Part shown: in pieces, positions 1 through 7,602 of the stretch | Numbering within the stretch: position 1 is the first letter of the stretch | Layout: every line of letters begins with the position of its first letter | Notes under the pieces: generated by a model | The model's database searches: none | What the model was told of the DNA's origin: nothing | What the model saw: only the letters and a program-made list of their open reading frames with translations | Assembly (NCBI GenBank): GCA_002256935.1 | Contig: NCGL01000010.1 | Span: forward strand, 1 to 56,435 | Source: Bdellovibrio sp. 28-41-41 | Lineage (GTDB): Bacteria; Bdellovibrionota; Bdellovibrionia; Bdellovibrionales; Bdellovibrionaceae | Length of the DNA: 56,435 nucleotides | Reading direction: 5' to 3' | Program-made: the position numbers and the translations under genes

Positions 1-1
1 C

Positions 2-208
2 GACGATCAACTGTTGATCAAGTATCACCTGCGTGATCCAAAGAAATGGATTTTGTTAGCCCACGGTCTAGCTGGTGATAGCGAGTCTCAATATATCAAG
101 CGATTGACTCGTTTAGCGTTAGAACAAAATATTTCCGTCGTGCGCTTTAATCATCGTTGTATGGATTGATATCTGATTGAACACATCGTCGAGACGTTTA
201 AAAAATAA
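2..208 (+). pseudogene. Remnant of an alpha/beta hydrolase (YheT-like), cut by window start
   Basis: Frame 2 is open from the window edge and reads as the N-terminal part of a YheT/EMB8-type alpha/beta hydrolase: a WILLAHGLAGDSESQY stretch (oxyanion-hole HG motif), then a helix and a strand ending VVRFNHR. In active members this strand runs on into RGC and about 200 more residues with the GxSxGG nucleophile. Here a TGA follows at 167-169. The same frame then gives YLIEHIVETFKK and a TAA at 206-208, which looks like the normal C-terminus of such a hydrolase. The simplest reading is an internal deletion that joined the two ends and left an in-frame stop. The nucleophile and histidine regions are absent, so it should be inactive. 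The tail overlaps the 3' end of the convergent gene by 11 bp. An assembly artefact is possible. Confidence 0.55.
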
Positions 209-974
209 TTCCGTCTGGTTTTAATTCTTCAGCCAATTTCAAATCAGTTTCTGATTGAATCGGACCAAGGAACACTAATTTTTTTCGTCGTCGAATTTCC
301 GTGACCATGGATTGATCTACGAGTGGTCGGTTCAGATAAGAAATCGGCGCAATAAATACGTCACCACGAATAGAAATCGCGGCCTCTAACCCCAAGGTAG
401 AAAAGGATTTTAATCGACTGACTTCTGGTATTGATGTTCCATAAACCCACATTGGTTTTTGTTCTTTGATCGCTTTAATTACAATATCAATAGGTGAGTT
501 GATAAGAACACGATCCTCTAATTTATTTTTTTCGATAAAGCTGATCATGTCTTTGTGGACGTCGATATCGTTTGTTAGAATATTAAAAATATAATGATCT
601 GTTTTAATAGCTTGAACCGCTTTTTCTAGCGACATTACACTTTCATAAAATTCGTTCAGTTCTGCCAAAGTATATCCATGAACAAACTTGCCTTTAAACT
701 TCTTTTTATCTCGAGCCCAAGTTAGAAATGCGTCGACATTGAAATTGTAATCAGAAATAAGAATATTGACCCAAGTGAGAGCTGGTTTACTGTCAGGGCG
801 CAAATGCTCTTTACTAAAAATACCAATCGATACAGGGTGGCTGGCCGACATGGCACTTGTCAGGAACGGATGCTCAAATTGCTTATAAGGTAGAGACAGG
901 CCCCACATTCGAATGACCAGTCCAATTAAAAACGCAATTATCAGAGTACCCAAACTAATCAAAAATAACTTCAT
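198..974 (-). CDS. Membrane-anchored GDPD-like protein, probably catalytically dead
   Basis: One N-terminal hydrophobic segment (about residues 1-23, MKLFLISLGTLIIAFLIGLV) anchors or exports the protein. The rest resembles the glycerophosphodiester phosphodiesterase/PI-PLC TIM barrel: a VHGYTLAELNEF segment, a VLINSPIDIVIKAIKEQKP segment like the inner barrel strand, and a C-terminal LKLAEELKPDGIIF like the family ending GVDGIITD. The HRG, ExD and HD catalytic signatures expected at the start of a GDPD domain are not visible, so this may be a pseudoenzyme. I chose ATG at 974 because it begins directly at the hydrophobic segment; a GTG at 1007 would add 11 polar residues. The function is unknown. 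It is transcribed away from the Rrf2 regulator. Confidence 0.6.
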   Translation of the reverse strand: MKLFLISLGTLIIAFLIGLVIRMWGLSLPYKQFEHPFLTSAMSASHPVSIGIFSKEHLRPDSKPALTWVNILISDYNFNVDAFLTWARDKKKFKGKFVHGYTLAELNEFYESVMSLEKAVQAIKTDHYIFNILTNDIDVHKDMISFIEKNKLEDRVLINSPIDIVIKAIKEQKPMWVYGTSIPEVSRLKSFSTLGLEAAISIRGDVFIAPISYLNRPLVDQSMVTEIRRRKKLVFLGPIQSETDLKLAEELKPDGIIF

Positions 975-1048
975 CGAGCATCCATATCCATAAGTTAATG
1001 AAATCACCTATGTTTACTAAAACAATACTAACCATTGTAGAAAATCAA

Positions 1049-1070
1049 TATACGTATAAAAAAGACGTAT
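1049..1070. promoter_or_regulatory. Palindrome TATACGTATA with a nearby GACGTAT repeat; possible operator
   Basis: A perfect 10-bp palindrome (1049-1058) is followed 6 bp later by GACGTAT (1064-1070), which repeats the ACGTAT half. It lies in the divergent intergenic region upstream of the Rrf2-suf operon. Rrf2/IscR-type regulators commonly bind short dyads near their own promoters, so this is a candidate operator. The assignment is inference from position only. Confidence 0.25.
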
Positions 1071-1171
1071 TTAAGTTGAAAAACTCTAACTTTTCATTTA
1101 GTTTTCAGCTGTATACGCACGTTTAAGAGTACCTGTAACGAACAATGGCATTTTTAGCAAAGGATAATTGT

Positions 1172-1633
1172 TTGATCCGATTGAGTCGTAAAATGGAATA
1201 CGCTTTGGTAGCACTGAAGTACATGGCAGGAAAAATTCCTGGCGAGTTAACTTCGGCCAAAGAAATTTCTGATAAATTTCATACCCCGTTTGATGTCACT
1301 GCCCGCGTGATGCAGTCATTGTCACAAAACGGATTATTAAAATCTGAGTATGGTCCACTGGGTGGCTATTCGATCGCTAAAGATTTAAGCCGCGTTTCAT
1401 TCAACGATCTACTCGAGATGATCGAAGGACCAACACAAATTGTAAAATGCCTGCAAAAAGACGATGCCTGTGACGTGCAAGCTCATTGCAATATTGTGTC
1501 TCCGGTTCAAACGTTAAATCAAAAATTAGTTCAGTTTTATTCTAGTTTAAAATTAAAAGATATAGTCGTGGGTGCATCTATTTCAGCGGCGAAATCAGTA
1601 GACATGATGAATGAGGGTGTAAGTGGAAAATAA
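1172..1633 (+). CDS. Rrf2-family transcriptional regulator (IscR/SufR type)
   Basis: A small winged-helix regulator that heads the suf operon and most likely controls it by sensing Fe-S status. The N-terminus [17 protein letters not shown] is the classic Rrf2 start, followed by the HTH and the GGYSIAKD wing. Three cysteines follow in the C-terminal part with C-x6-C-x5-C spacing ([15 protein letters not shown]), close to the C-x5-C-x5-C [2Fe-2S] ligand set of IscR. I chose TTG at 1172 because AAAGGA lies 7 nt upstream (1159-1164) and family members start exactly there. ATG at 1145 would add nine residues and has no clear ribosome-binding site. The 3' end overlaps sufB by 11 bp, so the two are translationally linked. 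SufR or IscR identity cannot be settled from sequence alone. Confidence 0.9.
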   Translation: MIRLSRKMEYALVALKYMAGKIPGELTSAKEISDKFHTPFDVTARVMQSLSQNGLLKSEYGPLGGYSIAKDLSRVSFNDLLEMIEGPTQIVKCLQKDDACDVQAHCNIVSPVQTLNQKLVQFYSSLKLKDIVVGASISAAKSVDMMNEGVSGK

Positions 1634-3074
1634 AAAACCAGCAGCGGCTGGACCCTTGCAAGAGGATTACGCGTACAAATATGGTTTTGAAACTCAGATC
1701 GAAACCGATGCGGTTCAAAAAGGTTTGAACGAAGATATCATTCGTTTAATTTCTTCTAAAAAAGAAGAACCAAGTTGGATGCTAGATTACCGTCTGAAAG
1801 CATTCGCTCACTGGCAAACGTTGAAAGAGCCTAAATGGTCGGGATTAAAATATTCTAAAATTGATTTTCAAGATATTTGCTATTATTCGGCTCCAAAGAA
1901 AAAAGACGGGCCTAAATCTCTGGACGAATTAGATCCAGAGTTGATCAAAACATTTGAAAAGCTCGGTATCCCGTTAGGCGAGCAAAAACGTATCTCGGGC
2001 GTGGCCGTTGACGTGGTGTTTGACTCGGTATCAGTAGCAACGACTCATAAAGAAGAACTAGATAAAGTGGGCGTTATATTTTGCTCGATCAGTGAAGCCA
2101 TCAAGACTCATCCCGAGTTAGTTAAAAAATACCTGGGTTCGGTAGTTCCAATCACTGACAATTTCTATGCGGCATTAAATGCAGCGGTATTTACTGATGG
2201 TTCATTCTGCTATATTCCTAAAGGTGTTCGATGTCCTATGGATTTATCGACGTACTTCCGTATCAACGCCAAAGACACAGGTCAGTTCGAGCGCACATTG
2301 CTGGTCGCGGATGAAGGCTCGTACGTGAACTACCTAGAAGGTTGCACGGCCCCTCAACGTGATGAAAACCAGCTTCACGCAGCGGTTGTGGAATTAATCG
2401 CCTTAGATAGTGCAGAAATTAAATATTCGACAGTTCAAAACTGGTACACGGGCGATAAAGAAGGCCGTGGTGGTATCTACAATTTTGTTACTAAACGCGG
2501 AAAATGTGCCGGCAAGAAATCTAAAATTTCTTGGACGCAAGTGGAGTCGGGTTCTGCCATCACTTGGAAATACCCTTCGGTTATTTTGCAAGGTGATGAA
2601 TCAGAAGGTTCATTCTATTCTGTCGCGCTAACTCATGATTACATGCAGGCAGATACCGGCACTAAAATGATTCACATTGGAAAAAACACGAAGAGCACGA
2701 TTATCTCTAAAGGTATTTCAGTGGATAAATCATCGAACGCTTATCGTGGCCAAGTTAAAATTATGCCATCAGCGGAAAACGCACGTAACTATTCACAGTG
2801 TGATTCAATGCTTGTGGGCTCTAAATCATCAGCGCACACGTATCCTTATATTGATGTGAAAAACAAGACAGCACACATCGAACACGAAGCTACGACGTCT
2901 CGAATCAGTGAAGATCAGATTTTTTATTTGCAATCACGTGGTTTAAATATGGAGAAATCTATTTCAATGTTAGTGAATGGATTTTGTAAAGACGTGTTCA
3001 AACAACTGCCACTAGAATTTTCAGTCGAGGCAGTTAAGTTAATTGAAATGAAATTGGAAAACTCAGTAGGGTAA
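1623..3074 (+). CDS. sufB: Fe-S cluster assembly protein SufB
   Basis: SufB is the scaffold subunit of the SufBC2D complex, on which new Fe-S clusters are built in the cytoplasm. The 483-residue length is normal for the family. Recognisable parts are the [25 protein letters not shown] core, the [10 protein letters not shown] motif, the beta-helix with [13 protein letters not shown] repeats, and the C-terminal [20 protein letters not shown] segment shared with SufD. The start is GTG, preceded by a GAGGGTG ribosome-binding site, and it overlaps the end of the regulator gene. sufC follows after 10 bp. No ISC genes are seen nearby, so SUF may be the main Fe-S pathway here; the rest of the genome is needed to confirm that. 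Confidence 0.97.
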   Translation: MENKKPAAAGPLQEDYAYKYGFETQIETDAVQKGLNEDIIRLISSKKEEPSWMLDYRLKAFAHWQTLKEPKWSGLKYSKIDFQDICYYSAPKKKDGPKSLDELDPELIKTFEKLGIPLGEQKRISGVAVDVVFDSVSVATTHKEELDKVGVIFCSISEAIKTHPELVKKYLGSVVPITDNFYAALNAAVFTDGSFCYIPKGVRCPMDLSTYFRINAKDTGQFERTLLVADEGSYVNYLEGCTAPQRDENQLHAAVVELIALDSAEIKYSTVQNWYTGDKEGRGGIYNFVTKRGKCAGKKSKISWTQVESGSAITWKYPSVILQGDESEGSFYSVALTHDYMQADTGTKMIHIGKNTKSTIISKGISVDKSSNAYRGQVKIMPSAENARNYSQCDSMLVGSKSSAHTYPYIDVKNKTAHIEHEATTSRISEDQIFYLQSRGLNMEKSISMLVNGFCKDVFKQLPLEFSVEAVKLIEMKLENSVG

Positions 3075-3084
3075 TGGAGATAGT

Positions 3085-3837
3085 ATGTTAGAGATTAAAA
3101 ACCTAAAAGCCGAAGTTGACGGTAAAGAAATTCTTAAAGGTTTAAACTTAAGAGTCAATGCGGGTGAAGTCCACGCGATCATGGGGCCAAACGGTTCTGG
3201 TAAAAGTTCACTTTCTAAAGTTATTGCAGGGCATCCATCGTATTCAGTCACTGGCGGCGAAATTCTGTACGACATTAATTTTCAACCAAAAAACATTGCC
3301 GATATGGATCCCGATGAGCGGGCTAAAGAAGGGATCTTCCTAGCGTTTCAATATCCAGTTGAAGTTCCTGGGGTTACTAATTTCAATTTCTTAATGACGT
3401 CGTTCAACTCCATCCTTGAGCATCAAGGATCTGAGCCTTTGACAGAGGACGAGTTTAGAAAATATCTAGATAAGAAAATGGATATCATTTCACTACGTCC
3501 AGATTTCCTAGAGCGCGGTGTGAATTCAGGTTTTTCTGGCGGCGAGAAAAAGAAGAATGAAATTTTGCAAATGGCTGTATTAGCTCCTCGACTTTCGATT
3601 CTTGATGAAACAGATTCTGGCTTAGATATCGATGCTTTAAAAGTGGTTTCTGAAGGTGTTAATAAAATTAAATCAAAAAACAATGCGATCGTTTTGATCA
3701 CCCACTATCAGCGTTTGTTAGACTATATCAAGCCAGACTTTATTCACGTGTTGTATCAAGGGCGCATCGTAAAAACCGGTGGACCCGAGCTAGCGCTTGA
3801 ACTTGAAAAAAATGGTTACGATGGATTTTTGCAATGA
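3085..3837 (+). CDS. sufC: Fe-S cluster assembly ATPase SufC
   Basis: Soluble ABC-type ATPase that pairs with SufB and SufD. The Walker A is GPNGSGKSS, the signature region is FSGGEKKKNEILQ, and the Walker B region reads LSILDETDSGLDIDAL, the SufC-specific form of the Walker B/D-loop. The switch histidine is in VLITHYQRLL. Length is 250 aa, as usual for SufC, with no transmembrane part. GGAGA sits just before the ATG. The stop overlaps the sufD start (ATGA at 3834-3837), so SufC and SufD are coupled. Confidence 0.97.
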   Translation: MLEIKNLKAEVDGKEILKGLNLRVNAGEVHAIMGPNGSGKSSLSKVIAGHPSYSVTGGEILYDINFQPKNIADMDPDERAKEGIFLAFQYPVEVPGVTNFNFLMTSFNSILEHQGSEPLTEDEFRKYLDKKMDIISLRPDFLERGVNSGFSGGEKKKNEILQMAVLAPRLSILDETDSGLDIDALKVVSEGVNKIKSKNNAIVLITHYQRLLDYIKPDFIHVLYQGRIVKTGGPELALELEKNGYDGFLQ

Positions 3838-5123
3838 ATATTATAAATTCGTTTGATTCTTTTTTAACCGAAGCTCAGAAGTTCCCGCATGTAGCGGATT
3901 GGACGTCTAAGCAGCGTGCAAAGGAACAATTGGTTCAATCGGGACTACCTACGCGCAAGCAAGAATCGTGGAGAAACACCTCGCTTAAGTTTTTAAGTGA
4001 AACAGATTTCAAACCAGCCAGTCATTCACCGATGCAGCTTCCTGATAGTGTTTTGTCTTTGGCCTCTTCGAAAATGATTGATGGTTGCCATACATTAGTA
4101 TTCTTAAACGGATTCTACATGCCGGGTCTTTCTCGATTTGATGTAAACACTGTACTTGTTATTGAAAACACGAAAAAACCGATTTCGTTTCAAGGCGACG
4201 CAGATAGCGCATCTATCCATCATTTGAACGAGCTTTATAATTTGAACCCAATTGATATTACTATTAAAGCTGACTTAGATCAGCCCCTGCAGATTCTGAA
4301 TTTGACTCACCTGATGGGTGGGGAGCCTTTAGTTATCTCACCTAAAATGAATGTGACTGTTAAATCAAATAAGGAAGCAAAAATCGTCTTATCTCAGGTC
4401 GGTGAACATCAAGCGCGCTATTTCACAAATGGTCAGTTTACCTTTGCTGTAGAAAAAGACGCTCGGTTAGAACTGGTGAATGATGTCAACCAAAGCACAA
4501 ATGCCTATCACTTTGATTTTGTTGGTATCGCGGCGGAAGCCTCATCGACGGTACGTTATTTTGAATTGAATTTAAACGCTCAGTTAACTCGACATGAATT
4601 AGTGTTGGAATTAAACGGTGAACATATTCAATCCGAGATTTTAGGTGCATCGTATTTAAAATACAATCAACATTGTGACAGCCAAACCTACATCAATCAT
4701 CATAAGGGCAGCTGTCAATCAGAACAAGTGTATAAAGCACTTCTAGATGACGAAGCACGCAGTGTATTTTCAGGGACGGTTTTCATTGCTGAAGGCATTG
4801 CAAAAACGGATTCGGCTCAGCTGAATCAGAACTTGTTATTGTCGGATAAAGTGGAAGTTAACAGTAAACCAATCCTTAGAATTTATTCCGATGACGTGAA
4901 AGCCAGCCATGGTTCGACTATGGGTAAAATGCAAGAAGATGAAATATTTTATCTTCAATCGCGGTCTATCAGCCGTTCTAAAGCGATTGAATTGCTAGGG
5001 CAAGGCTTCCTAAATGAAATCGTATTACGAATGGGTTCTGATTTGTTGAAAAAGCATTTTTCAAAAGAATTATTAAATGAACTGGGAACGCAAAGAAAAA
5101 CAAAGTTAAAGGTAGTAAAATAG
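3834..5123 (+). CDS. sufD: Fe-S cluster assembly protein SufD
   Basis: Third subunit of the SufBC2D scaffold. It has a diverged N-terminal helical region (RKQESWRNTSLKFL, typical of SufD) and the conserved SufB/SufD beta-helix ending SHGSTMGKMQEDEIFYLQSR, then SKAIELLGQGFLNEI. Length is 429 aa. It starts inside the sufC stop codon. sufS begins 4 bp after its stop. SufB and SufD are homologous, but position and the more diverged N-terminus support SufD. Confidence 0.95.
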   Translation: MNIINSFDSFLTEAQKFPHVADWTSKQRAKEQLVQSGLPTRKQESWRNTSLKFLSETDFKPASHSPMQLPDSVLSLASSKMIDGCHTLVFLNGFYMPGLSRFDVNTVLVIENTKKPISFQGDADSASIHHLNELYNLNPIDITIKADLDQPLQILNLTHLMGGEPLVISPKMNVTVKSNKEAKIVLSQVGEHQARYFTNGQFTFAVEKDARLELVNDVNQSTNAYHFDFVGIAAEASSTVRYFELNLNAQLTRHELVLELNGEHIQSEILGASYLKYNQHCDSQTYINHHKGSCQSEQVYKALLDDEARSVFSGTVFIAEGIAKTDSAQLNQNLLLSDKVEVNSKPILRIYSDDVKASHGSTMGKMQEDEIFYLQSRSISRSKAIELLGQGFLNEIVLRMGSDLLKKHFSKELLNELGTQRKTKLKVVK

Positions 5124-5127
5124 TATT

Positions 5128-6351
5128 ATGCAGTTGAATGATATTAAGCAGATAAAATCACTATTCCCCACTCTTCACCAAAAGGTGAACGGGCAGGATT
5201 TGGTTTATCTGGATAGCGCCGCGACCGCAATGAAACCGACTGCGGTCATTGATCGAATTACTCGTTATTATCAATTGGATAATTCTAATGTGCATCGTGG
5301 AGCCCATTACTTGAGTCAGCGCGGAACAGACGAGTTCGAAAAGGCTCGTCACACAGTAGCCGAGTTTATCAATGCTAAACACGATTCTGAAATTATATTT
5401 ACTCGTGGTACAACAGAGTCGATTAACCTTGTTTCTTCGTCTTATGGACGTAATTTCTTAAAAGAAGGTGATGAAGTTATTTTGTCGATCATGGAACATC
5501 ATGCGAATGTCGTTCCTTGGCACGTACTAAAAACAGAAAAAGGCATCGTTTTAAAATATGTCTATTTAACAGAAGATGGTCAGCTAGATCTTGAGCAGCT
5601 TAAAAGACTGGTTAGTTCGAAAACAAAATTGATCACGGTTACGGGTTGTTCAAACACGCTAGGAACATTCACAGATTTAAAGGCTATCACTGCCATAGCG
5701 AAATCTGTTTCAGCAAAAGTATTAGTCGATGCCGCTCAATTGGTTTCTCAGCATAAAATTGACGTGCAAGAGTTAGATTGTGATTTTCTTGTATTTTCGG
5801 GTCATAAATTATTCGGCCCTACAGGAATTGGCGTTCTGTATGCTAAACAAGAATTACTAGAACAGATGCCACCGTATCAAACGGGTGGTTCTATGATTCT
5901 GGAAGTGACTGAGCAAGCGACGACATTTCATCGTCCTCCATTTCGATTCGAAGCGGGCACGCCGCATATCGAGGGTGTTGTGGGTTTGATGTCAGCGATT
6001 CAGTTTTTTAATTCGATTGATAAAACATGGTTGCGCGCGCACGAAGATAAAATGCTAAATGCAGCGACGAGTGAGCTTGAAAAATTAGGCGACGTAGTTA
6101 TTTACGGAAGCAAAGCCAATAAAGCGCCGATTTTGTCTTTTAATATAAAAGGCGTTCATAACTCAGACGTTGCTGCATTAATGGATCAACAAGGTGTTGC
6201 AGTTCGTTCTGGACATCATTGTACTCAGCCCTTGATGAAATATTTAAAAACCGTGGGAACTATTCGAGCTTCGTTTTCTATTTATAATGATTTGAATGAT
6301 GTGGAAAAGTTTGTGGCCAGCGTGAAGAAGGCAAAGGATCTTTTATTATGA
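5128..6351 (+). CDS. sufS: Cysteine desulfurase SufS
   Basis: PLP-dependent class V aminotransferase-fold enzyme that removes sulfur from cysteine and passes it to the Suf scaffold. The PLP lysine is K227 in FSGHKLFGPTGIGVLY. The persulfide cysteine is C365 in RSGHHCTQPLMKYL, a type II (SufS/CsdA) motif rather than the IscS loop. MEHHANVVPWH and FRFEAGTPHIEGVVGL are further SufS signatures. Length of 407 aa is standard. No sufE or sufU gene is in the window, so the sulfur-transfer partner must be elsewhere. Its stop overlaps the nfu start. Confidence 0.97.
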   Translation: MQLNDIKQIKSLFPTLHQKVNGQDLVYLDSAATAMKPTAVIDRITRYYQLDNSNVHRGAHYLSQRGTDEFEKARHTVAEFINAKHDSEIIFTRGTTESINLVSSSYGRNFLKEGDEVILSIMEHHANVVPWHVLKTEKGIVLKYVYLTEDGQLDLEQLKRLVSSKTKLITVTGCSNTLGTFTDLKAITAIAKSVSAKVLVDAAQLVSQHKIDVQELDCDFLVFSGHKLFGPTGIGVLYAKQELLEQMPPYQTGGSMILEVTEQATTFHRPPFRFEAGTPHIEGVVGLMSAIQFFNSIDKTWLRAHEDKMLNAATSELEKLGDVVIYGSKANKAPILSFNIKGVHNSDVAALMDQQGVAVRSGHHCTQPLMKYLKTVGTIRASFSIYNDLNDVEKFVASVKKAKDLLL

Positions 6352-6911
6352 GTGAAAATTTTGATTTACTTATCCGTATTCAAGAAACGCCTAACCCGAA
6401 TGCATGGAAATTTGTATTAAATAGATCTGTGCTTGATGAAGGTAAGGCAACGTACATCGAACCTAAAGAAGCTGAAAATAATTTGCTCGCGCGCAGTTTA
6501 TTCGAAATTGCGGGTATTAAGCAGGTTCACTTTTTTCAAAATGTAGTGACGATCACCCACACGTTCGACTCTGAACCTGATGAAATTCATAAGAATGTAA
6601 CATCTGTTCTGCAAACTCGTATGCCTGCGCACAATTCTAAGCAGACAAAAGTAGATGAAAAGAAAATGGCGCGTTCGCAGTTGTCTCCAGAGGTTCAACA
6701 AATTGAATCTATTTTGGATGACACAATTCGACCCGGGCTGCAAGGTGATGGCGGTGATTTAGCTGTAATCAAGTACGAAGATAATAAACTTTATGTACAT
6801 TACGAAGGCGCATGCGGTACATGCCCAAGCTCAACATCAGGAACATTAATGGCGATCGAAGGAATCTTGCGCGAACAGTTTAATGAGCAGATTGAAGTTA
6901 TTCCGTTATAA
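6348..6911 (+). CDS. Nfu-type Fe-S carrier (Nfu N-terminal domain plus NifU C-terminal domain)
   Basis: Two-domain Fe-S carrier that would deliver clusters made by SufBCD to target enzymes. Residues about 8-85 form the Nfu N-terminal domain, recognised by IQETPNPNAWKFVLNRSVL, the same domain that precedes NifU-C in mitochondrial NFU1. Residues about 108-187 are the NifU C-terminal domain with LQGDGGDLAVIKYEDNKLY and the cluster-binding GACGTCPSST (CxxC). It differs from E. coli NfuA, whose N-terminal domain is A-type. It starts 4 bp inside the end of sufS, making it the last gene of the operon. Confidence 0.92.
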   Translation: MSENFDLLIRIQETPNPNAWKFVLNRSVLDEGKATYIEPKEAENNLLARSLFEIAGIKQVHFFQNVVTITHTFDSEPDEIHKNVTSVLQTRMPAHNSKQTKVDEKKMARSQLSPEVQQIESILDDTIRPGLQGDGGDLAVIKYEDNKLYVHYEGACGTCPSSTSGTLMAIEGILREQFNEQIEVIPL

Positions 6912-6958
6912 TTAACGGTAGAAACTTAGGCACATATTTTGGCCTCTATTAATACGTT

Positions 6959-6982
6959 TTAGGTTGCGCTGCTGCAACCTAA
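6959..6982. terminator. 9-bp hairpin between convergent genes; weak terminator candidate
   Basis: TTAGGTTGC and GCAACCTAA form a perfect 9-bp stem around GCTGCT. It separates nfu from the convergent gene and contains that gene's stop codon. Neither side has a clear T tract, so it could be a bidirectional mRNA 3' end, or only a hairpin. Confidence 0.4.
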
Positions 6983-7602
6983 CGTTGAATTTTAGGCTCT
7001 TGAGATCTTAGATCTTGAGGGCTTTCGCTTGAGAGATCTAACTTTTGAATTTTATCTGCGTTAGAAACTTCGAATTTTTGTTTTGCGATAAACTCTTGAG
7101 AGTCTTCTGGGCGACTAGAAATTAAGGCCACGTTGCTCACAGGCGTATCACCAATCACAGTTCCTGCTGTCAGTGTCACTAGTTTCTTTTCGTTGTTTGA
7201 ATAGCCCTTAACGATTATAGATACCTCAACTGGGTCTTCCGCATAGACGCCTTCTAACTGACCTTCGATATCACCATCAACGATTTGCACGCCTTCTGGT
7301 AACAACCATTGGTATTTAACTATATTATTTGAAGACTTTAATAGCGTGATATAGCCCGTAATTTCTGTTTCATCATTTGGGTTGTCTGCAATATCTGGTG
7401 CTTCTAACTGCACGTTAACGAAAGAAAGTGATTTGCCCATCTTTGCATTAAACAACAGTGACGTCAGAGATGGACTTTGCTTGCCGTCGACAGAAGATAG
7501 TATCAAGTAGTCTGCGGATGCGTATCCCAAACCGAACATAGCCGTAAAAACAAAAAAGAATTGCAGGATGTGATTTTTATACATTTTTAATTTTGTGGAC
7601 AT
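6979..7602 (-). CDS. Secreted protein of unknown function, partner of the upstream metallopeptidase lipoprotein
   Basis: I do not recognise a family. The N-terminus has a signal peptide: basic MSTKLKMYKNH, a hydrophobic FFFVFTAMFGLGYA core, and likely cleavage after ASA. The mature part is rich in beta-strand-like alternation (VSIIVKGYS, LVTLTAGTVIGD), perhaps an immunoglobulin- or cadherin-like fold, and ends in a polar low-complexity tail. The start is supported by GAGGGATTT immediately before ATG. It overlaps the preceding gene's 3' end by 16 bp, so the two are expected to be co-transcribed and translationally coupled. Confidence 0.7.
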   Translation of the reverse strand: MSTKLKMYKNHILQFFFVFTAMFGLGYASADYLILSSVDGKQSPSLTSLLFNAKMGKSLSFVNVQLEAPDIADNPNDETEITGYITLLKSSNNIVKYQWLLPEGVQIVDGDIEGQLEGVYAEDPVEVSIIVKGYSNNEKKLVTLTAGTVIGDTPVSNVALISSRPEDSQEFIAKQKFEVSNADKIQKLDLSSESPQDLRSQEPKIQR

